Shown here: in pieces, positions 1 to 8,373 of the stretch
How positions within the stretch are numbered: position 1 is the first letter of the stretch
Layout of the letters: every line of letters starts with the position of its first letter
Source of the DNA: JBBIMP01 sp037444305
GTDB taxonomy: Bacteria > Acidobacteriota > UBA6911
Direction: 5' to 3'
NCBI GenBank assembly: GCA_037444305.1
Contig: JBBIMP010000043.1
Location: 1-42,105, forward strand
DNA length: 42,105 nt
Made by a program: the position numbers and the translations under genes
Notes under the pieces: model-generated
Databases searched by the model: none
The model's input: the letters and a program-made list of their open reading frames with translations, nothing else
What the model was told of the DNA's origin: nothing

Positions 1-190
1 GGCTGCCGACACGGCGGTGAATGCGACCGGCCACCCGGGCCACCTCGGCATCCGAAGGCGGCGGCGCCCGATGAAAACGGATGCGGCCTTGCTTATCCTC
101 GGCATAGACGCCATCCAGCGCCAGGGTGTGGAAGTGGACGTTGAGGTTGAGTGCGGATCCGAAGCGCTGCACGAAGCTCACCGCCCCGCA
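1..190 (-). pseudogene. IS91-family (HUH) transposase remnant, truncated
   Basis: Reading the minus strand from about 190 down to 1 gives a coherent peptide that starts near GAVSFVQRFGSALNLN, continues with VHFHTLALDGVYAED and runs to AEVARVAGRIHRR at the window edge. This is the conserved segment around the HxH (HUH) metal-binding motif of IS91/IS1294/IS801-type transposases. Upstream in the same frame there is a TGA within about 50 bases (near 236), and the sequence from 190 to 250 no longer resembles the family, so the N-terminal part with the zinc-finger region is gone. The rest of the gene, with the catalytic tyrosines, would lie outside the window. No start codon or ribosome binding site belongs to it. 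It is best read as a decayed copy rather than an active element. Confidence 0.75.
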
Positions 191-351
191 CCGGACCGTC
201 CGGTCCGAAGCTCGAAAGCCTGCCCGGCGCCGTCACCAGGATTGTGTTCCCGGCGGCGACCATGTTTCAAAAAGCAGCATATCGAAACAAAGTCCGGCAC
301 GCCATGTCAGCCCTGCCCTATAATGACGCCCATCAATCCGGAGGTTTCAGA

Positions 352-1809
352 ATGCCTAAAGCCAAGCACATGCCGATCATCGTTCTCCTGGTCACCTTCC
401 TCATCGGCGGTACCGCCGAGAGCCAGAACCGGGACCTGAACCAGTTAAGAAAGCAGGCCGTTGCCTGGATCGAAAACAACAAAGAAGAGATGAACTCTAT
501 CGCCGGCCGCATCTGGCAGTATGCCGAAACGGCCCTGCTCGAACACAAGTCCGCCGAGGCGCTCGCCGGCTACCTGGAGCGCAACGGATTTTCGATCGAG
601 CGCGGCGTGTCGGGAATGCCGACCGCTTTCGTCGCCACCTATGGCTCCGGCAAACCGGTCATCGGCATACTTGGAGAATTCGACGCTCTGCCGGGCCTGT
701 CGCAGAAGGCCGGTGCGCCCGCAAAGGAAGCCGTCACCGCTGGAGATCCGGGTCACGGCTGCGGCCACAACCTCTACGGTGTCGCAAGCGCCGCCGGGGC
801 CATCGCCATCAAGGAAGTGATGGCAAGACACTCCTTGAAGGGCACCGTCAGGTTCTTCGGTACCCCCGCAGAGGAGGTTGTCGTCGGAAAGGTCTACATG
901 GCGAAGGACGGGCTATTCGACGATCTGGACCTCTGCTTCGACTGGCACCCGGGCAACGAAAATCAGGTGAGCCTGCAGACCAGCAATGCTCTAAACAATT
1001 TCGAGGTGACCTTTTCCGGAAAAACCTCCCACTCCGGCGGAGACCCATGGGAGGGGAGAAGCGCTCTGGACGGCGTCGAACTGATGAATATCGGCGTCAA
1101 CTACCTCAGGGAACACGTTCGGCCGACCGTGAGGATTCACTATGTGATTCCAGAGGCCGGCAAGGCGCCCAATGTGGTGCCCGACCATGCGAAGGTCTGG
1201 TACTACGTCCGGGGCAAGGACCGCGAAGAGGTTGAAGAGGTCTACGGGCGCGTCCTGAAAATTGCCGAGGGCGCCGCCCTCATGAGCGGCACCCGCCACG
1301 AGGTCTACCTGATAACAGGCGTTTACAACAAACTCGTGAACCGCGAAGTCGCCCGCCTGCTGCACCGGAACTTCGAGTTTGCCGGCACGCCTGCATTCAC
1401 CGAGGAAGAGCAGGCGCTTGCCCGGGAGATCCAGAAAACGCTGGGCAAAAAGGAAGAGGGCCTGAGTACAAAGATCAAGTCCCTGGAGGAGCCGAAGGGA
1501 TTCATGGGCGGCGGATCCACAGACGTGGCCGACGTCAGCTGGATCACTCCCACCGCAACATTGAGCACCGCCTGCTGGCCGCTCGGTTCTCCCGGACACA
1601 GCTGGGCCGTCGTGACCTGTTCGGGTTCGTCGATCGGTTTCAAGGGGATGCACGCCGCCGCCAGGACCTTCGCTGCAGCCGGGATTGAAGTTCTTCTGAC
1701 GCCGGAAATCGTCGAGAAGGCCAGGGCCGAATTCAGCGAACAGACCCGCGGATTTGCCTACAAAAGCGCCGTGCCCAGGGAGCAGAAACCACGCCTTCCA
1801 CGGAATTGA
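352..1809 (+). CDS. Exported M20-family amidohydrolase (AbgB-like)
   Basis: A 485-residue zinc-dependent peptidase/amidohydrolase of the M20 family, closest in style to the AbgB subunit of p-aminobenzoyl-glutamate hydrolase and to indole-acetyl-amino-acid hydrolases. Visible motifs are GILGEFDALPGLSQ (metal-site Asp region), the Cys/His motif GHGCGHNLYG, GTPAEE with the catalytic Glu pair, a dimerisation-domain stretch around FEVTFSGKTSHSG, and GGGSTDVADVSW near the C-terminus. The N-terminus (MPKAKHMPIIVLLVTFLIGG) is a signal peptide, so it probably acts in the periplasm. The start at 352 is chosen because GGAGG at 340-344 sits 7 bases upstream; the frame is open further up but that part has no leader or homology. 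Substrate unknown: an N-acyl or peptide amide is likely. It lies between transposase remnants together with sodC. Confidence 0.88.
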   Translation: MPKAKHMPIIVLLVTFLIGGTAESQNRDLNQLRKQAVAWIENNKEEMNSIAGRIWQYAETALLEHKSAEALAGYLERNGFSIERGVSGMPTAFVATYGSGKPVIGILGEFDALPGLSQKAGAPAKEAVTAGDPGHGCGHNLYGVASAAGAIAIKEVMARHSLKGTVRFFGTPAEEVVVGKVYMAKDGLFDDLDLCFDWHPGNENQVSLQTSNALNNFEVTFSGKTSHSGGDPWEGRSALDGVELMNIGVNYLREHVRPTVRIHYVIPEAGKAPNVVPDHAKVWYYVRGKDREEVEEVYGRVLKIAEGAALMSGTRHEVYLITGVYNKLVNREVARLLHRNFEFAGTPAFTEEEQALAREIQKTLGKKEEGLSTKIKSLEEPKGFMGGGSTDVADVSWITPTATLSTACWPLGSPGHSWAVVTCSGSSIGFKGMHAAARTFAAAGIEVLLTPEIVEKARAEFSEQTRGFAYKSAVPREQKPRLPRN

Positions 1810-1816
1810 GGTACTA

Positions 1817-1841
1817 TTCCCGAATACAGGAATATCGGGAA
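1817..1841. repeat. Small inverted repeat between M20 gene and sodC
   Basis: Arms TTCCCGA (1817-1823) and TCGGGAA (1835-1841) are perfect complements around an 11-base loop, starting 8 bases after the M20 stop codon. No T-run follows on either strand, so it is a weak terminator candidate; it could equally be an operator ahead of sodC. Confidence 0.35.
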
Positions 1842-1955
1842 CTCGATCTCAATCGCACGGGAGCATTCGCCGGCCGGCATGGAAAGGACAAGGCGCATAT
1901 TCATCGGCGCACACATGCCCCAGTGTCGCTTCCGGATGGGAGAAATGGAGGCAAT

Positions 1956-2525
1956 ATGTCAAACACCGCCACATGGCCGGCCGTCGGCCTGTCTGCGCTC
2001 ATCGCGCTCGCCGCAGCCGGATGCGCCCAGCAGCCGACTCACATGGAGACCACGCACACCACTGCGGCAGGCCCGGCTGCGGCCATTGCCATCCTGCGCC
2101 CAACACAGGGGAGCACCGCACTCGGCACGATCATCTTCACACAGGTCGAATCCGGAGTCAGAATCGTGGCGGAGGTGGAGGGCCTGACGCCCGGAAGGCA
2201 TGGTTTTCATATTCACGAGTTCGGCGACTGCAGCGCGCCGGACGGCACATCTGCAGGAGGACATTTCAATCCAACCGGCAAACCGCATGCCGGACCCCTG
2301 GACGCCGAGCGCCATGTCGGCGACCTCGGGAATCTCGAAGCGGGCCAGGATGGAAGGGCGCGCCTGGATTGGATCGACGCCAGACTGACCTTCAGCGGAC
2401 CCGAATCCATCGTCGGTCGCGGCGTCATCGTGCATGCCGGCGAAGATGATCTCGCCTCACAGCCGACCGGCAATGCGGGCGGCCGCGTTGCATGTGGCGT
2501 CATCGGGGTAAAAAAGCCGTCGTGA
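1956..2525 (+). CDS. sodC: Cu/Zn superoxide dismutase lipoprotein
   Basis: A 189-residue Cu/Zn superoxide dismutase, converting superoxide to hydrogen peroxide and oxygen in the periplasm. The copper/zinc site is visible as HGFHIHEFGDC, then GGHFNPTGKPHAG and RHVGDLGN, and the partner cysteine of the structural disulfide is in GNAGGRVACGVI at the C-terminus. The N-terminus has a hydrophobic stretch ending in LAAAGC, a lipobox, so the mature protein is probably lipid-anchored at Cys. The start at 1956 is preceded by GGAGG at 1947-1951; the spacing of 4 is short but the signal sequence begins exactly here. Transcription may be independent of the upstream M20 gene, which ends 146 bases earlier. 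Bacterial lipoprotein SodC enzymes are known; nothing in the active site looks damaged. Confidence 0.92.
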   Translation: MSNTATWPAVGLSALIALAAAGCAQQPTHMETTHTTAAGPAAAIAILRPTQGSTALGTIIFTQVESGVRIVAEVEGLTPGRHGFHIHEFGDCSAPDGTSAGGHFNPTGKPHAGPLDAERHVGDLGNLEAGQDGRARLDWIDARLTFSGPESIVGRGVIVHAGEDDLASQPTGNAGGRVACGVIGVKKPS

Positions 2526-2701
2526 ACAGGGGCGCGGCATCATCCTGTCGCCGGACCATGCCGGATGTTGTTCGCGCACGCTCCCGATCGGCTGTTCGTT
2601 CACTTTCCGGGTTCTGACGGCCGCAGCTCCACCCGGCTGGGAAGCGCGCGCGGATCGGCTTCGAGCAGGTTAACGACTGTCTGCTTATTTTGCGGCGGCC
2701 C

Positions 2702-2956
2702 CTAAGCGACGACGATGTCGCGCAGATCCCAGCGGCTGGTCAGGACCGCGGTCTGGCGCCCGGTCTCCGTCAAACGGGTCACCTGTCGCAGTCGGAGCTT
2801 CCCTTTCAGGAACCGGACCGCCCGATCATGCAGCAGATACTCCACCCGCCGGCCTTCCAGCCTGGCCTTTCGGAGAATGAATCGCTTCTTGGAGATCTTG
2901 CGGAAGCGCCCCTTGCGGTAAGTCAGAATGTCGAAACGCCTCCCGAGGATGTCCAA
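2702..2956 (-). pseudogene. Internal transposase fragment
   Basis: The minus strand encodes 84 residues including RKARLEGRRVEYLLHDRAV and LRLRQVTRLTETGRQTAVLTSRWDL. This resembles the central part of a putative DDE-type transposase family as I remember it (the stretch linking a strand-rich core to a helix with RWRQE-type residues); the exact IS family is not assigned. The frame is closed by TAG at 2702-2704, after which the same frame stays open as another 33 or so codons (NLLEADPRALPSRVELRP) to TGA near 2600, so the decayed gene may extend to about 2600. There is no start, no ribosome binding site and no visible terminal repeats. Its upstream edge abuts the truncated DUF7948 gene at about 2957. 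Confidence 0.5.
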
Positions 2957-3593
2957 AATAGCTTACTTTTCCGGGCAGCGGGTCCATTCCTGTCCCGGAC
3001 ACGGCAGCGTTGGCGCCTGAAAGTCCCACGCGCAGCAGGCTGACGGGCGCGGCCCCATCCTCATCACGACTCCGCAAGGCCAGGGTGGCCTCGCCCCCCT
3101 TCAGCAGTAGCGTGTAGCCTTTGCCGCGGGCCAGGAATTCAACGCCCGGTCCAGCCTGCCCCTCATTGGCTTCGAAGTTCAAGGGTAAACCGGTATAAAT
3201 CGTCTTCATTTGGGACTGGGACAGCGCCGGTCCTCCCTCCGCCGGTTTGGGCCATGAAGCGGGTGCAGAAGGCGGTGCGGGAAAATCGGCAGAGTGCGCG
3301 GGAACCGTCAGAATAGCGGGGCCGCGCATTTTCGCCGCCGAATCCTGAAACCCGGCCCGGGGAACATCCAGGCCGTCCATTGCTTTCCGGGCGCTGATGC
3401 CGCTAACCAGTTCTGCGGGGTTCGCGTTCACCGTGGGCAAGGCCATAGCCGGGCCGCCTTCCGGGGCATGGCCGACGATCGGCTGTCGGTCGTCGAGAAA
3501 CGCATTCGCGCCAACCCCTGCGGCCAGAAGCCCTCCCAAGGCCATCCAGATCATGAACCGTCGATTCTTCCGCGCTGTCGGCACTCTGCTCAT
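2957..3593 (-). pseudogene. Truncated DUF7948 / SBBP-type exported protein
   Basis: The minus-strand start at 3593 (MSRVPTARKNRRFMIW) has AGGAG a few bases upstream and a membrane-spanning or signal segment (WMALGGLLAAGVGANAF). From about residue 125 on it carries the N-terminal domain typical of large SBBP-repeat/beta-propeller surface proteins: YTGLPLNFEANEGQAGPG, VEFLARGKGYTLLLKGGEA, and LSGANAAVSGTGMDPLPGKV. In intact relatives the next words are like NYFIGNDP and several hundred residues follow. Here, right after GKVSYF, the sequence switches at about 2957 into the transposase-like fragment. The frame runs on as unrelated residues to 2826. So only about 212 native residues remain and the gene is almost certainly dead, truncated by an old insertion or deletion. 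Confidence 0.7.
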
Positions 3594-3859
3594 AGCTCTC
3601 TCCTGTTGTCTCTCTGTCCGGTCTGGTGCTAAAGGGAATACGCGCATACCTGGACAACTTTAGAATGTGAGTGATCCACGAACAGGGCTGCTGCCAGCTC
3701 TGGCGCTTCTCCAACACGTGCCACTGGAGTTTCAAGCCGGCATCCGCTTCCTGGACCTGCATCCGGTAAAGGTCCACCACCTATTGATTCTAAAGGGCTT
3801 TACCTTCCTCGCTCCCGGCAATGATTACCTCGAGGGCGAACCCTGGCGGGTTCCTGCGC

Positions 3860-4813
3860 TTACGGCTTCTTTGCGCGGGGGTGGCAGTCGCGGTAGACGC
3901 GCAGGAGCTGCTCGACGGATAAGTGCGTGTACTTCTGCGTCGTGGACAGGCTCTCGTGGCCCAGCATCTCCTGGATGGCCCGGAGGTCGGCCCCCGCCGA
4001 AAGCATGTGGGTGGCAAAGGTGTGCCGCAGGGTATGCGGGTGCACCTTCAGCCGCTGCGACAGTCCGGCTACGTGCTTGTCCACGATCTTCTGCACGCTG
4101 CGCGTCGTCAGCCGCCCGCCGCGGAAGTTGAGGAACAGCGCACCGGTTTCCACCTTCCCCCGCTGCCTCCTCGCAAGTTCGCGTCGCGCATCCAGATAAT
4201 CCTCCAGCGCCTCGCGCGCTTTCGAACCGAACGGCACGATCCGCTCCTTCCGGCCCTTGCCCAGAACCCTCACAACCCCGCCGGCCATGTCCAGGTCCCT
4301 CTCATCGAGCCCCACCAGCTCCCCGGCCCGCAATCCGGCGGCGTAGAGAAGTTCGAGAATCGCCCGGTCCCGCTTGCCCAGCACAGTGCCGGCGTCAGGC
4401 GTCTCCACCAGCGCCGTCACCGCATCGAGGCCCAGGTGTTCGGGCAGCTTCTTCTCCAGCCTGGGAGAGCTGACCAGTTTCGCGGGATTGGCGGGGATCG
4501 CGCCCTGCCGCGACAGGTACTTCATGAAGGACCGGATCGCCGCAAGCTTGCGGGCAACGGAGGATTTGCGCAGGCGCTTCTGATGCAGCACGCCGAGAAA
4601 TTCGCGGATCGTCAGATTGTCGATCTGTTCCAGCCTCGGCTCCGGCCGCTCGTCACCTGCGGGCGTCGTCGTCAACCACTCGCGAAATTGCCGCAGGTCG
4701 GAAGCGTAGTTGCGCAAAGTGTGCGCGGACAGGTTCTTCTGATAGCGCAGGTAGTCGAGGAAGCGCGCAATCCATCCGTCCAGCATTGTTTCCGCGGCGT
4801 CCGTTCCGCTCAT
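3860..4813 (-). CDS. xerC: Tyrosine recombinase XerC
   Basis: A full-length 317-residue site-specific tyrosine recombinase. The N-terminal SAM-like core-binding domain (residues about 10-115, with LRYQKNLSAHTLRNYASDL) is followed by the catalytic domain. All catalytic positions can be seen: Arg162 in YAAGLRAGEL, Lys186 in VLGKGRKER, His260 and Arg263 in HPHTLRHTFATHML, His286 in LGHESL and the nucleophile Tyr295 in TTQKYTH. XerC normally works with XerD at dif to resolve chromosome dimers. The length and lack of nearby phage genes favour the housekeeping role over an integrase. Its ATG overlaps the TGA of the upstream molybdopterin oxidoreductase in an ATGA, implying translational coupling. 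About 265 bases downstream (3594-3859) hold nothing I recognise. Confidence 0.92.
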   Translation of the reverse strand: MSGTDAAETMLDGWIARFLDYLRYQKNLSAHTLRNYASDLRQFREWLTTTPAGDERPEPRLEQIDNLTIREFLGVLHQKRLRKSSVARKLAAIRSFMKYLSRQGAIPANPAKLVSSPRLEKKLPEHLGLDAVTALVETPDAGTVLGKRDRAILELLYAAGLRAGELVGLDERDLDMAGGVVRVLGKGRKERIVPFGSKAREALEDYLDARRELARRQRGKVETGALFLNFRGGRLTTRSVQKIVDKHVAGLSQRLKVHPHTLRHTFATHMLSAGADLRAIQEMLGHESLSTTQKYTHLSVEQLLRVYRDCHPRAKKP

Positions 4814-6822
4814 TCGATCCCCTCGACCTCCACGCGGGCATCATTGAAGCACGCTCCGCCCGACACCGGCGTCAGGCTGTCCGGCACCAGGGCATTGCCT
4901 CCTGAACCGTTCAGGGAGGACCGGAACCAGAAGCCCTTGGGGAGGCTGGCAACGCCCTCGCGCAGTCTGTCATCCAACCGCAAAATGCAGTGCACCTCGC
5001 CCAGCTCGTTGAAAACCCTCACCCTGTCGCCGTCGGCCAATCCCCTCTGCCGCGCGTCCGCCGGATTCATGCTCACGCGCACCGGCTTTGGGCGGATTTC
5101 CGCCAGGGTCGAGCTGATGCTTTTCGAGCTGGCGGGCGAGATCAGAGCCAGCGGATATTCCGGCGACGCGGAATAATCGGTGTATCGGTAGGGTTCCGGC
5201 CCCAGTTCCCGGCTGAAGAGCCGGATCCTGCGCTCGTCCGTGTCCGGAAACACGTTGACGAACTGTTCCGGCCGTCGGCCCGGTAAGTCGCAGTGGACAA
5301 TTCTCCGGCTCCGCAGCAGTTCCGGAGACAGAATTGCCTCAAAGCGGCCCTTGAGCGCGCCGGTCGCGCGCTGCAGCAGGTCCTCCGGGCTCTCGGCGAA
5401 AAGGCAGTCGGAAAATCCCAGTGCCCGTCCGATCAGATGAAAGACTTCGGCGTTCGGCCTGGCCTCGCCGCGCGGCGCCACCACCGGTTCGCCCAGCTGC
5501 ACCGCGTAGCCGCCGTAGCTCTTGCTGAGTTCGGTGTGCTCCAGAAACGTCGTCGCGGGCAGGACCACGTCGGCATAGCCTGCCGTATCGGTCATCACCT
5601 GGTCGAACACCACGGTGAATAGGTCGTCCCGCCGCAGCCCTTGCAGGATCCGGTTCTGGTCGGGCAGAGTGATCAGCGGATTGCAGTTGTAGACGAAGAG
5701 CGCCTTGATGGGGGGATCGCAGTCCCCGGTGAGAACCCTCCCAAGCTGGTTCATGTTGATAATCCTGCTATCTTGCTCCCTGGCCGCTGAAAGGTGGTTT
5801 CCGTCCACCCGGTAGGCGCCGCCGCTGCTCAGCGAGTATCCCCCTCCCCGGCGGCCGAATTTGCCGGCCACCGCCGGCAGCGCGAGCACGGCGGCTACGC
5901 CCGCAAGACCATTCCGGTTTCTTTCCAGGCCCCACCCGCAACGGATGAGGGCGGGGTCCGCTTCCGCATAGGCTTCCGCCATCCGCGCAATGTCGCCCGG
6001 CCGCACCCGCGCCGCCGCCGCGGCTTTATCGAGCGTATGGGCGCGGGCGCACTCCCGCAGCTCTTCCCAGCCTTCTGTGTGCCGGGCGAGGAAATCGCGA
6101 TCCGCCAGGCCTGCTTCGTCCAGGTGGCGGATCATCGCCAGCGCGATCACGACATCGGTGCCGGGCCACGGCTGGAGGCGGTGATCGACGAGCTCGTCCC
6201 CCAGCACGCGGCGTGGATCCACCGCCGCGATCTTCGCGCCCCTGCGCTTTGCCTTTTTCAGCCAGGGCACCAGGTGGATGTTGCTTGCCGCGGGATTCGC
6301 CCCCCAGATCAGGATGAACCGGGCCTCGGGATAGTCCTCGAACGCCACCCCGGGCATTCCCCCATAAAGGGCCCTACCGGCGGCGGTAGTCGAGGCTGCA
6401 CAGACCGTTCTTGCCAGCCTGGACGCGCCCAGTCTGCGAAACAGGTGCTCGTCGACCAATCCCTGGGTCATCAGGCCGTTCGATCCGCCATAGAAAACGG
6501 GAAGAATCGCCTCCCCTCCGTACTCATCCACAATCGACCGGAGCCTGGAAGCGATCTCTGCAATCGCCTCCTCCCAAGGGATCGGATCGAATCGGCCCGA
6601 TCCCCTGGGCCCGGATCTCCGCAGCGGCCGCAACAGCCGGTCCGTTCCGTACAGCCGCCCGGCGAATCCCGCCACCTTCGAGCAGATGAATCCGCCGGTC
6701 AAGGAATGAAGCCGGCTCCCGCGAATCTCCGTCACCATTTCGCCGCGCACGTCCACATCGAGGCTGCAGCGGTCGGGGCAGTCCAGCGGGCAAACAGAAG
6801 GAAGGGTCGTGGTTTTGCTCAT
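4810..6822 (-). CDS. Molybdopterin oxidoreductase with N-terminal 4Fe-4S site
   Basis: A 670-residue member of the DMSO-reductase superfamily. Cys11, Cys15, Cys19 and Cys47 (CPLDCPDRC and FICSKV) form the N-terminal [4Fe-4S] motif. Molybdopterin-binding blocks follow: IPWEEAIAEIASRL, ILIWGANPAASNIH, AAVDPRR, and the C-terminal MopB domain with ISPASSKSISSTLAEI and MNPADARQRGLADGDRVRVF. Cys141 in ARTVCAAST lies where the molybdenum ligand (Cys or Sec) sits in formate dehydrogenase-type enzymes. No Tat signal is visible, so it is probably cytoplasmic. There is no electron-transfer or membrane subunit next door; its neighbours are xerC (4 bp overlap) and trmFO (106 bp upstream). The substrate cannot be told from sequence: formate, sulfur or nitrogen oxyanions and others are all possible. 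Confidence 0.85.
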   Translation of the reverse strand: MSKTTTLPSVCPLDCPDRCSLDVDVRGEMVTEIRGSRLHSLTGGFICSKVAGFAGRLYGTDRLLRPLRRSGPRGSGRFDPIPWEEAIAEIASRLRSIVDEYGGEAILPVFYGGSNGLMTQGLVDEHLFRRLGASRLARTVCAASTTAAGRALYGGMPGVAFEDYPEARFILIWGANPAASNIHLVPWLKKAKRRGAKIAAVDPRRVLGDELVDHRLQPWPGTDVVIALAMIRHLDEAGLADRDFLARHTEGWEELRECARAHTLDKAAAAARVRPGDIARMAEAYAEADPALIRCGWGLERNRNGLAGVAAVLALPAVAGKFGRRGGGYSLSSGGAYRVDGNHLSAAREQDSRIINMNQLGRVLTGDCDPPIKALFVYNCNPLITLPDQNRILQGLRRDDLFTVVFDQVMTDTAGYADVVLPATTFLEHTELSKSYGGYAVQLGEPVVAPRGEARPNAEVFHLIGRALGFSDCLFAESPEDLLQRATGALKGRFEAILSPELLRSRRIVHCDLPGRRPEQFVNVFPDTDERRIRLFSRELGPEPYRYTDYSASPEYPLALISPASSKSISSTLAEIRPKPVRVSMNPADARQRGLADGDRVRVFNELGEVHCILRLDDRLREGVASLPKGFWFRSSLNGSGGNALVPDSLTPVSGGACFNDARVEVEGIE

Positions 6823-6847
6823 GGCTTCATGCTATTGAAAAAAGCGT

Positions 6848-6892
6848 TCCACGGAGGTTCACGGGAAAGCGCGGAGACGCACCGAGAACGGC
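6848..6892. repeat. Degenerate CACGGAG-type intergenic repeat
   Basis: The space between trmFO and the molybdopterin oxidoreductase contains a run of short related words (CCACGGAGG, TTCACGGGAAAG, GCGGAGACGCACCGAG). It resembles the low-order CACGGAG/CACAGAG repeats seen in intergenic DNA of many GC-rich bacteria. Related words recur at about 15682-15701 and 19611-19682. Function unknown; a minus-strand T-run (6839-6844) follows it but no stable stem is evident. Confidence 0.4.
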
Positions 6893-6928
6893 CGTGCTAA
6901 AGATCCTACGGATTGTCTCTAACCCACG

Positions 6929-8254
6929 CTAATCCTCCAGGGCTGACATCCAGCGATTCAATTCATCGAGCGCGTGCGCCACCTGGGCCCTGTGCCGCTC
7001 CTTGCGGTCGCGGATCCTTCTGCCGAGCGACTCCGAAGCCTCAGGCAGCAGGCCGAAGCTTATGTTCGCGGGCTGGAACGATCCCGGTTCCGAAAAAGCG
7101 ATGAAATGCTGCAGGCTGCCGCAGGCGGTATCCCTCGGGGCGACGACAGGCGCTTTTCCCATGGCCAGCCGGGAGGCATTCAGTCCCGCCAGAAGGCCGG
7201 TCGCGATCGATTCCACGTATCCTTCCACGCCGCAGATCTGGCCGGCAAAAAAGAGCCCGGGACGTTTCTGCGCGGAAAGCGTGGGTTCGAGCAGGCCCGG
7301 CGCGCGGATGTAGGTGTTTCTGTGGATCTGCCCGAAGCGCAGGAACTCGGCCTGTTCGAGGCCCGGGATGAGCCGGAAAACGCGTTTCTGCTCTGGAAAT
7401 TTCAGGTGGTTCTGGAACCCGACCATGTTGTAGCTGTCGGCCATCCGGTTCTCCAGGCGGAGCTGCACAGCCGCATAGGGCCTCCGTCCCGTGCGCGGGT
7501 CGGCCAGGCCGACGGGCTTCATCGGCCCGAACCGCAGCGTGTCCACCCCCCGACGGGCCAGTTCCTCCACCGGCAGGCATCCTTCGAAGAAGACAGGGTC
7601 TTCGAATTCCCGCGGCGGCACGGCCTCCGCCTTCGTGAGCGCTTCGTAGAAGCGGAGGTATTCGTCCCGGTCCATCGGCGAGTTCAGATAGTCGTCACCG
7701 CCTTTGCCGTAACGCGAGGCGGAAAAAAGCTTTTGCCGGTCCAGCGTCGTGGCGTCCACGATCGGGGAGATGGCGTCGTAGAAATACAGGTGGCCGGAAC
7801 CGAAATACCGGGCGATGGCCTCCGACAGCGATGGGGAGGTGAGCGGACCCGAAGCCACCACGACGGCTCCCTCCGGCGGGATTTCCTTCACTTCCTCCCT
7901 GACGACCCGGATGCCCGGCTCCGCCAGGATGGCCTCAGTCACCCTCTGCGAAAAGGTCTCCCGGTCGACCGCCAGAGCGTGCCCCGCCGGCACGCGGACC
8001 TCATCCGCGATGCCGATGAGCAGGCTCCCCAGCCGCCGCAGTTCCTCCTTCAGAAGGTATGGTGCGGTGCCGGGCAGGTCGGACTTCAGGGAGTTGCTGC
8101 AGACCAGTTCGGCGAGCTGGCCGCTCTGGTGCGCCGGAGTGCGCACGCCGGGGCGCATTTCGAACAGCCGCACCGGCAATCCGCGCCGGGCTGCCTGCCA
8201 TGCGGCCTCCACACCCGCCAATCCTCCTCCGATTACCGTTATCTCCCGGCCCAT
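6929..8254 (-). CDS. trmFO: tRNA (uracil-54) methyltransferase TrmFO
   Basis: A 441-residue FAD- and folate-dependent enzyme that makes 5-methyluridine at position 54 of tRNA, using methylenetetrahydrofolate. The start at 8254 gives MGREITVIGGGLAGVEAAW with the dinucleotide-binding GGGLAG at once, followed by family words LFEMRP, HQSGQLAELVCSNSLKSD and LLKEELRRLGSLL. The C-terminal FAD half shows FFAGQICGVEGYVESIATG and NISFGLLPE. Length is normal for the family (about 435-470). The frame extends 69 codons further upstream but that part has no homology, and GGGAG just upstream of 8254 supports this start. A plausible promoter lies at 8309-8337. TrmFO replaces TrmA in many non-proteobacterial lineages, which agrees with the suggested Acidobacteriota-like source. 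Confidence 0.95.
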   Translation of the reverse strand: MGREITVIGGGLAGVEAAWQAARRGLPVRLFEMRPGVRTPAHQSGQLAELVCSNSLKSDLPGTAPYLLKEELRRLGSLLIGIADEVRVPAGHALAVDRETFSQRVTEAILAEPGIRVVREEVKEIPPEGAVVVASGPLTSPSLSEAIARYFGSGHLYFYDAISPIVDATTLDRQKLFSASRYGKGGDDYLNSPMDRDEYLRFYEALTKAEAVPPREFEDPVFFEGCLPVEELARRGVDTLRFGPMKPVGLADPRTGRRPYAAVQLRLENRMADSYNMVGFQNHLKFPEQKRVFRLIPGLEQAEFLRFGQIHRNTYIRAPGLLEPTLSAQKRPGLFFAGQICGVEGYVESIATGLLAGLNASRLAMGKAPVVAPRDTACGSLQHFIAFSEPGSFQPANISFGLLPEASESLGRRIRDRKERHRAQVAHALDELNRWMSALED

Positions 8255-8308
8255 GAGGCTCCCGCTGTTGTGTGCGCGGCATGCTGCACCGCGGATTTCC
8301 TCGCCAAT

Positions 8309-8337
8309 GTGATAATCCGCGGCAACTGCAATTTCAA
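8309..8337 (-). promoter_or_regulatory. Candidate sigma70 promoter for trmFO
   Basis: On the minus strand TTGAAA (8337-8332) and TATCAC (8314-8309) are separated by 17 bases, giving a predicted transcript start near 8302 and a leader of about 48 bases before the trmFO ATG. Confidence 0.4.
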
Positions 8338-8373
8338 GCCGGACTTCTGCCGGGGAGCCCGGGCAAGACGGTT

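Noticed and set aside
151..351. Upstream extension of the M20 gene to 151
   Set aside because: The extra 67 codons overlap the IS91 remnant and lack homology; GGAGG and a signal peptide fix the start at 352.
3648..3859. Minus-strand frames downstream of xerC
   Set aside because: Checked for hslV or another operon gene; the translations have no recognisable domain and no start signals.
3860..4813. Phage or island integrase
   Set aside because: Length, motif set and neighbours (trmFO) fit housekeeping XerC; no attachment site or phage genes are near.
4810..6822. Selenocysteine-containing formate dehydrogenase
   Set aside because: The metal-ligand position is Cys141 and there is no in-frame TGA or following SECIS-like hairpin.
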